From contig JANQQR010000007.1 of NCBI GenBank assembly GCA_028289195.1, forward strand, positions 124,001 through 188,000: 64,000 bases of DNA, in the 5' to 3' direction. The notes below the pieces were generated by a model. It searched no databases and was not told the DNA's origin. It saw only the letters and a list, made by a program, of their open reading frames with translations. This document shows, piece by piece, positions 63,421 through 64,000 of this stretch. The stretch comes from Phycisphaerales bacterium (GTDB taxonomy: Bacteria; Planctomycetota; Phycisphaerae; Phycisphaerales; UBA1924). Both the position numbers and the translations under genes were made by a program. Within the stretch, counting starts at the first letter, position 1, and the number at the start of each line of letters is the position of its first letter.

Positions 63421-63969
63421 TCAGTTCGGGTAACGCCGGAACATCTTGCTGATGGCGTGGTCGAGGCGCTGGCGCGCGAGCTCGGAATCGCCCTCGGCGC
63501 GGATCTGGCCTTCGGCTGCGCCGGCCCAGAGCACCTCCATCGTGCCGGGGTCGGTCAGGCCGACGACGATCCCGCCGGACGGAAGATCAACGATCTTGCC
63601 GGTGTCCTCCCCCCTGACCACGACGCCGAGCGACTCCATGTCGACCCCGACGGCGTAGATCAGCAGCACGTCCGGGTTCTCTACGACCTCGGTGAACCCG
63701 ACGCGGCGCATCTCGCGGCTGATCAGGAACCGGATCTCTGCGCCGATGTCGAGATCGGGCGGGGTCCAGCGCCCTTGCGGGTCGTTGACGACCGCCGCCG
63801 ACGCGGCCCACGCGTAGGTGGAGCGCGACGAGAGTTCCGACTCGTACTCGGCGAGGCGCTCGGTGTCGATGGTGATGTCGTTGAACTTCGAGGCGCAGCC
63901 CGGGAGCGCGGCGAGGGAGAACGCGAGCGCTGCGGATGCGACAAGGAACCTGCTGAGCGTGGTGTGCAT
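63421..63969 (-). CDS. DUF4136 lipoprotein
   Basis: From the ATG at 63969 (site AAGGACG) the product is 182 residues with a lipoprotein signal: LAALPGCAS (lipid-bearing Cys). The DUF4136 domain follows: STYAWAASAAVVNDPQGRWTP, then a helix ISREMRRVGFTEVVENPDVLLIYAVG and a C-terminal LDHAISKMFRRYP. The function is unknown; family members sit in the outer membrane. A longer frame with an ATG at 63987 is less likely because it would place the ribosome site within the gene. Confidence 0.85.
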   Translation of the reverse strand: MHTTLSRFLVASAALAFSLAALPGCASKFNDITIDTERLAEYESELSSRSTYAWAASAAVVNDPQGRWTPPDLDIGAEIRFLISREMRRVGFTEVVENPDVLLIYAVGVDMESLGVVVRGEDTGKIVDLPSGGIVVGLTDPGTMEVLWAGAAEGQIRAEGDSELARQRLDHAISKMFRRYPN

Positions 63970-64000
63970 GGGGGAAGCGTCCTTCATATCGGGGCGGGGC

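Noticed and set aside
1..64000. CRISPR arrays, insertion sequences, phage genes and rRNA genes
   Set aside because: No regularly spaced direct repeats, transposase motifs, phage structural genes or rRNA-like sequences were found on reading the window.

Overview
The window is a high-GC (roughly 65-70%), densely packed bacterial chromosome segment with 54 protein-coding genes and one tRNA. It most likely comes from a planctomycete of the Phycisphaerae. That assignment is an inference from several traits: repeated CxxC...CPECG zinc-ribbon membrane proteins, a secreted protein ending in a VPAPAS...GLGGLTLVRRRRR sorting-like tail, a pseudopilin-like H-X9-DG type module, F0 subunits with signal peptides, and histone H1-like lysine tails on unrelated enzymes. 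No phage, insertion sequence, CRISPR array or replication origin was seen. Most shadow reading frames are artefacts of the GC content.

Layout. 1-3444 (minus): the F0 end of the ATP synthase operon in the order atpZ, atpI-like, atpB, atpE, atpF, atpH (cut by the window edge). 3486-11237: housekeeping and envelope genes (DUF368 lipid-carrier transporter, galE, PagL-like outer-membrane protein, slyX, an oligopeptide-type ABC permease/binding-protein pair, a helical exported protein). 11528-16318 (plus): a translationally coupled membrane/TPR/flippase-like/Cys-cluster operon. 16294-20925: purM, a double zinc-ribbon membrane protein, der, a DUF2071 protein. 20922-25031 (minus): a signalling operon of an excisionase-type HTH-receiver regulator, an HDOD-histidine kinase and a degenerate receiver-GAF protein. 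25260-26195: an exported protein with an internal duplication. 26377-26450: tRNA-Cys with its own promoter. 26494-29562: an APC permease convergent with a BlaI/BlaR-type pair whose sensor carries a DUF1573 domain. 29737-36251: an AsmA-like membrane protein, nnrE, a glycosyltransferase, an SpoU methyltransferase, surE and a second HDOD protein.

36417-42789 (minus) is the most coherent accessory locus: neuC, neuB and neuA for making a CMP-nonulosonic acid (sialic or legionaminic type), directly downstream of a 1143-residue Maf/DUF115 protein, the family that transfers such sugars to flagellin. The Maf protein has a long C-terminal half that looks like a nucleotidyltransferase fold followed by a radical-SAM-like barrel without its Fe-S cysteines. 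The genes overlap or nearly touch, so they probably work as one flagellin (or surface) glycosylation unit.

42847-52044 holds a Tat/lipoprotein amidase, a type I pullulanase, an S41 peptidase, a secreted protein with a pseudopilin-like tail, an MBL hydrolase and an HtrA-type protease. 52168-57544 holds small DUF2256 and DUF1801 genes, a CNNM-type transporter, an SDR and ppc. 57601-57703 is an unusually AT-rich divergent promoter region with two GTAAC/GTTAC palindromes, serving ppc and a PEP-CTERM-like secreted protein with a strong terminator. 58497-63969 ends the window with a secreted propeller protein, a structured leader before a DEAD-box helicase, a DUF1579 protein with a histone-like tail, a dioxygenase-fold exported protein and a DUF4136 lipoprotein.
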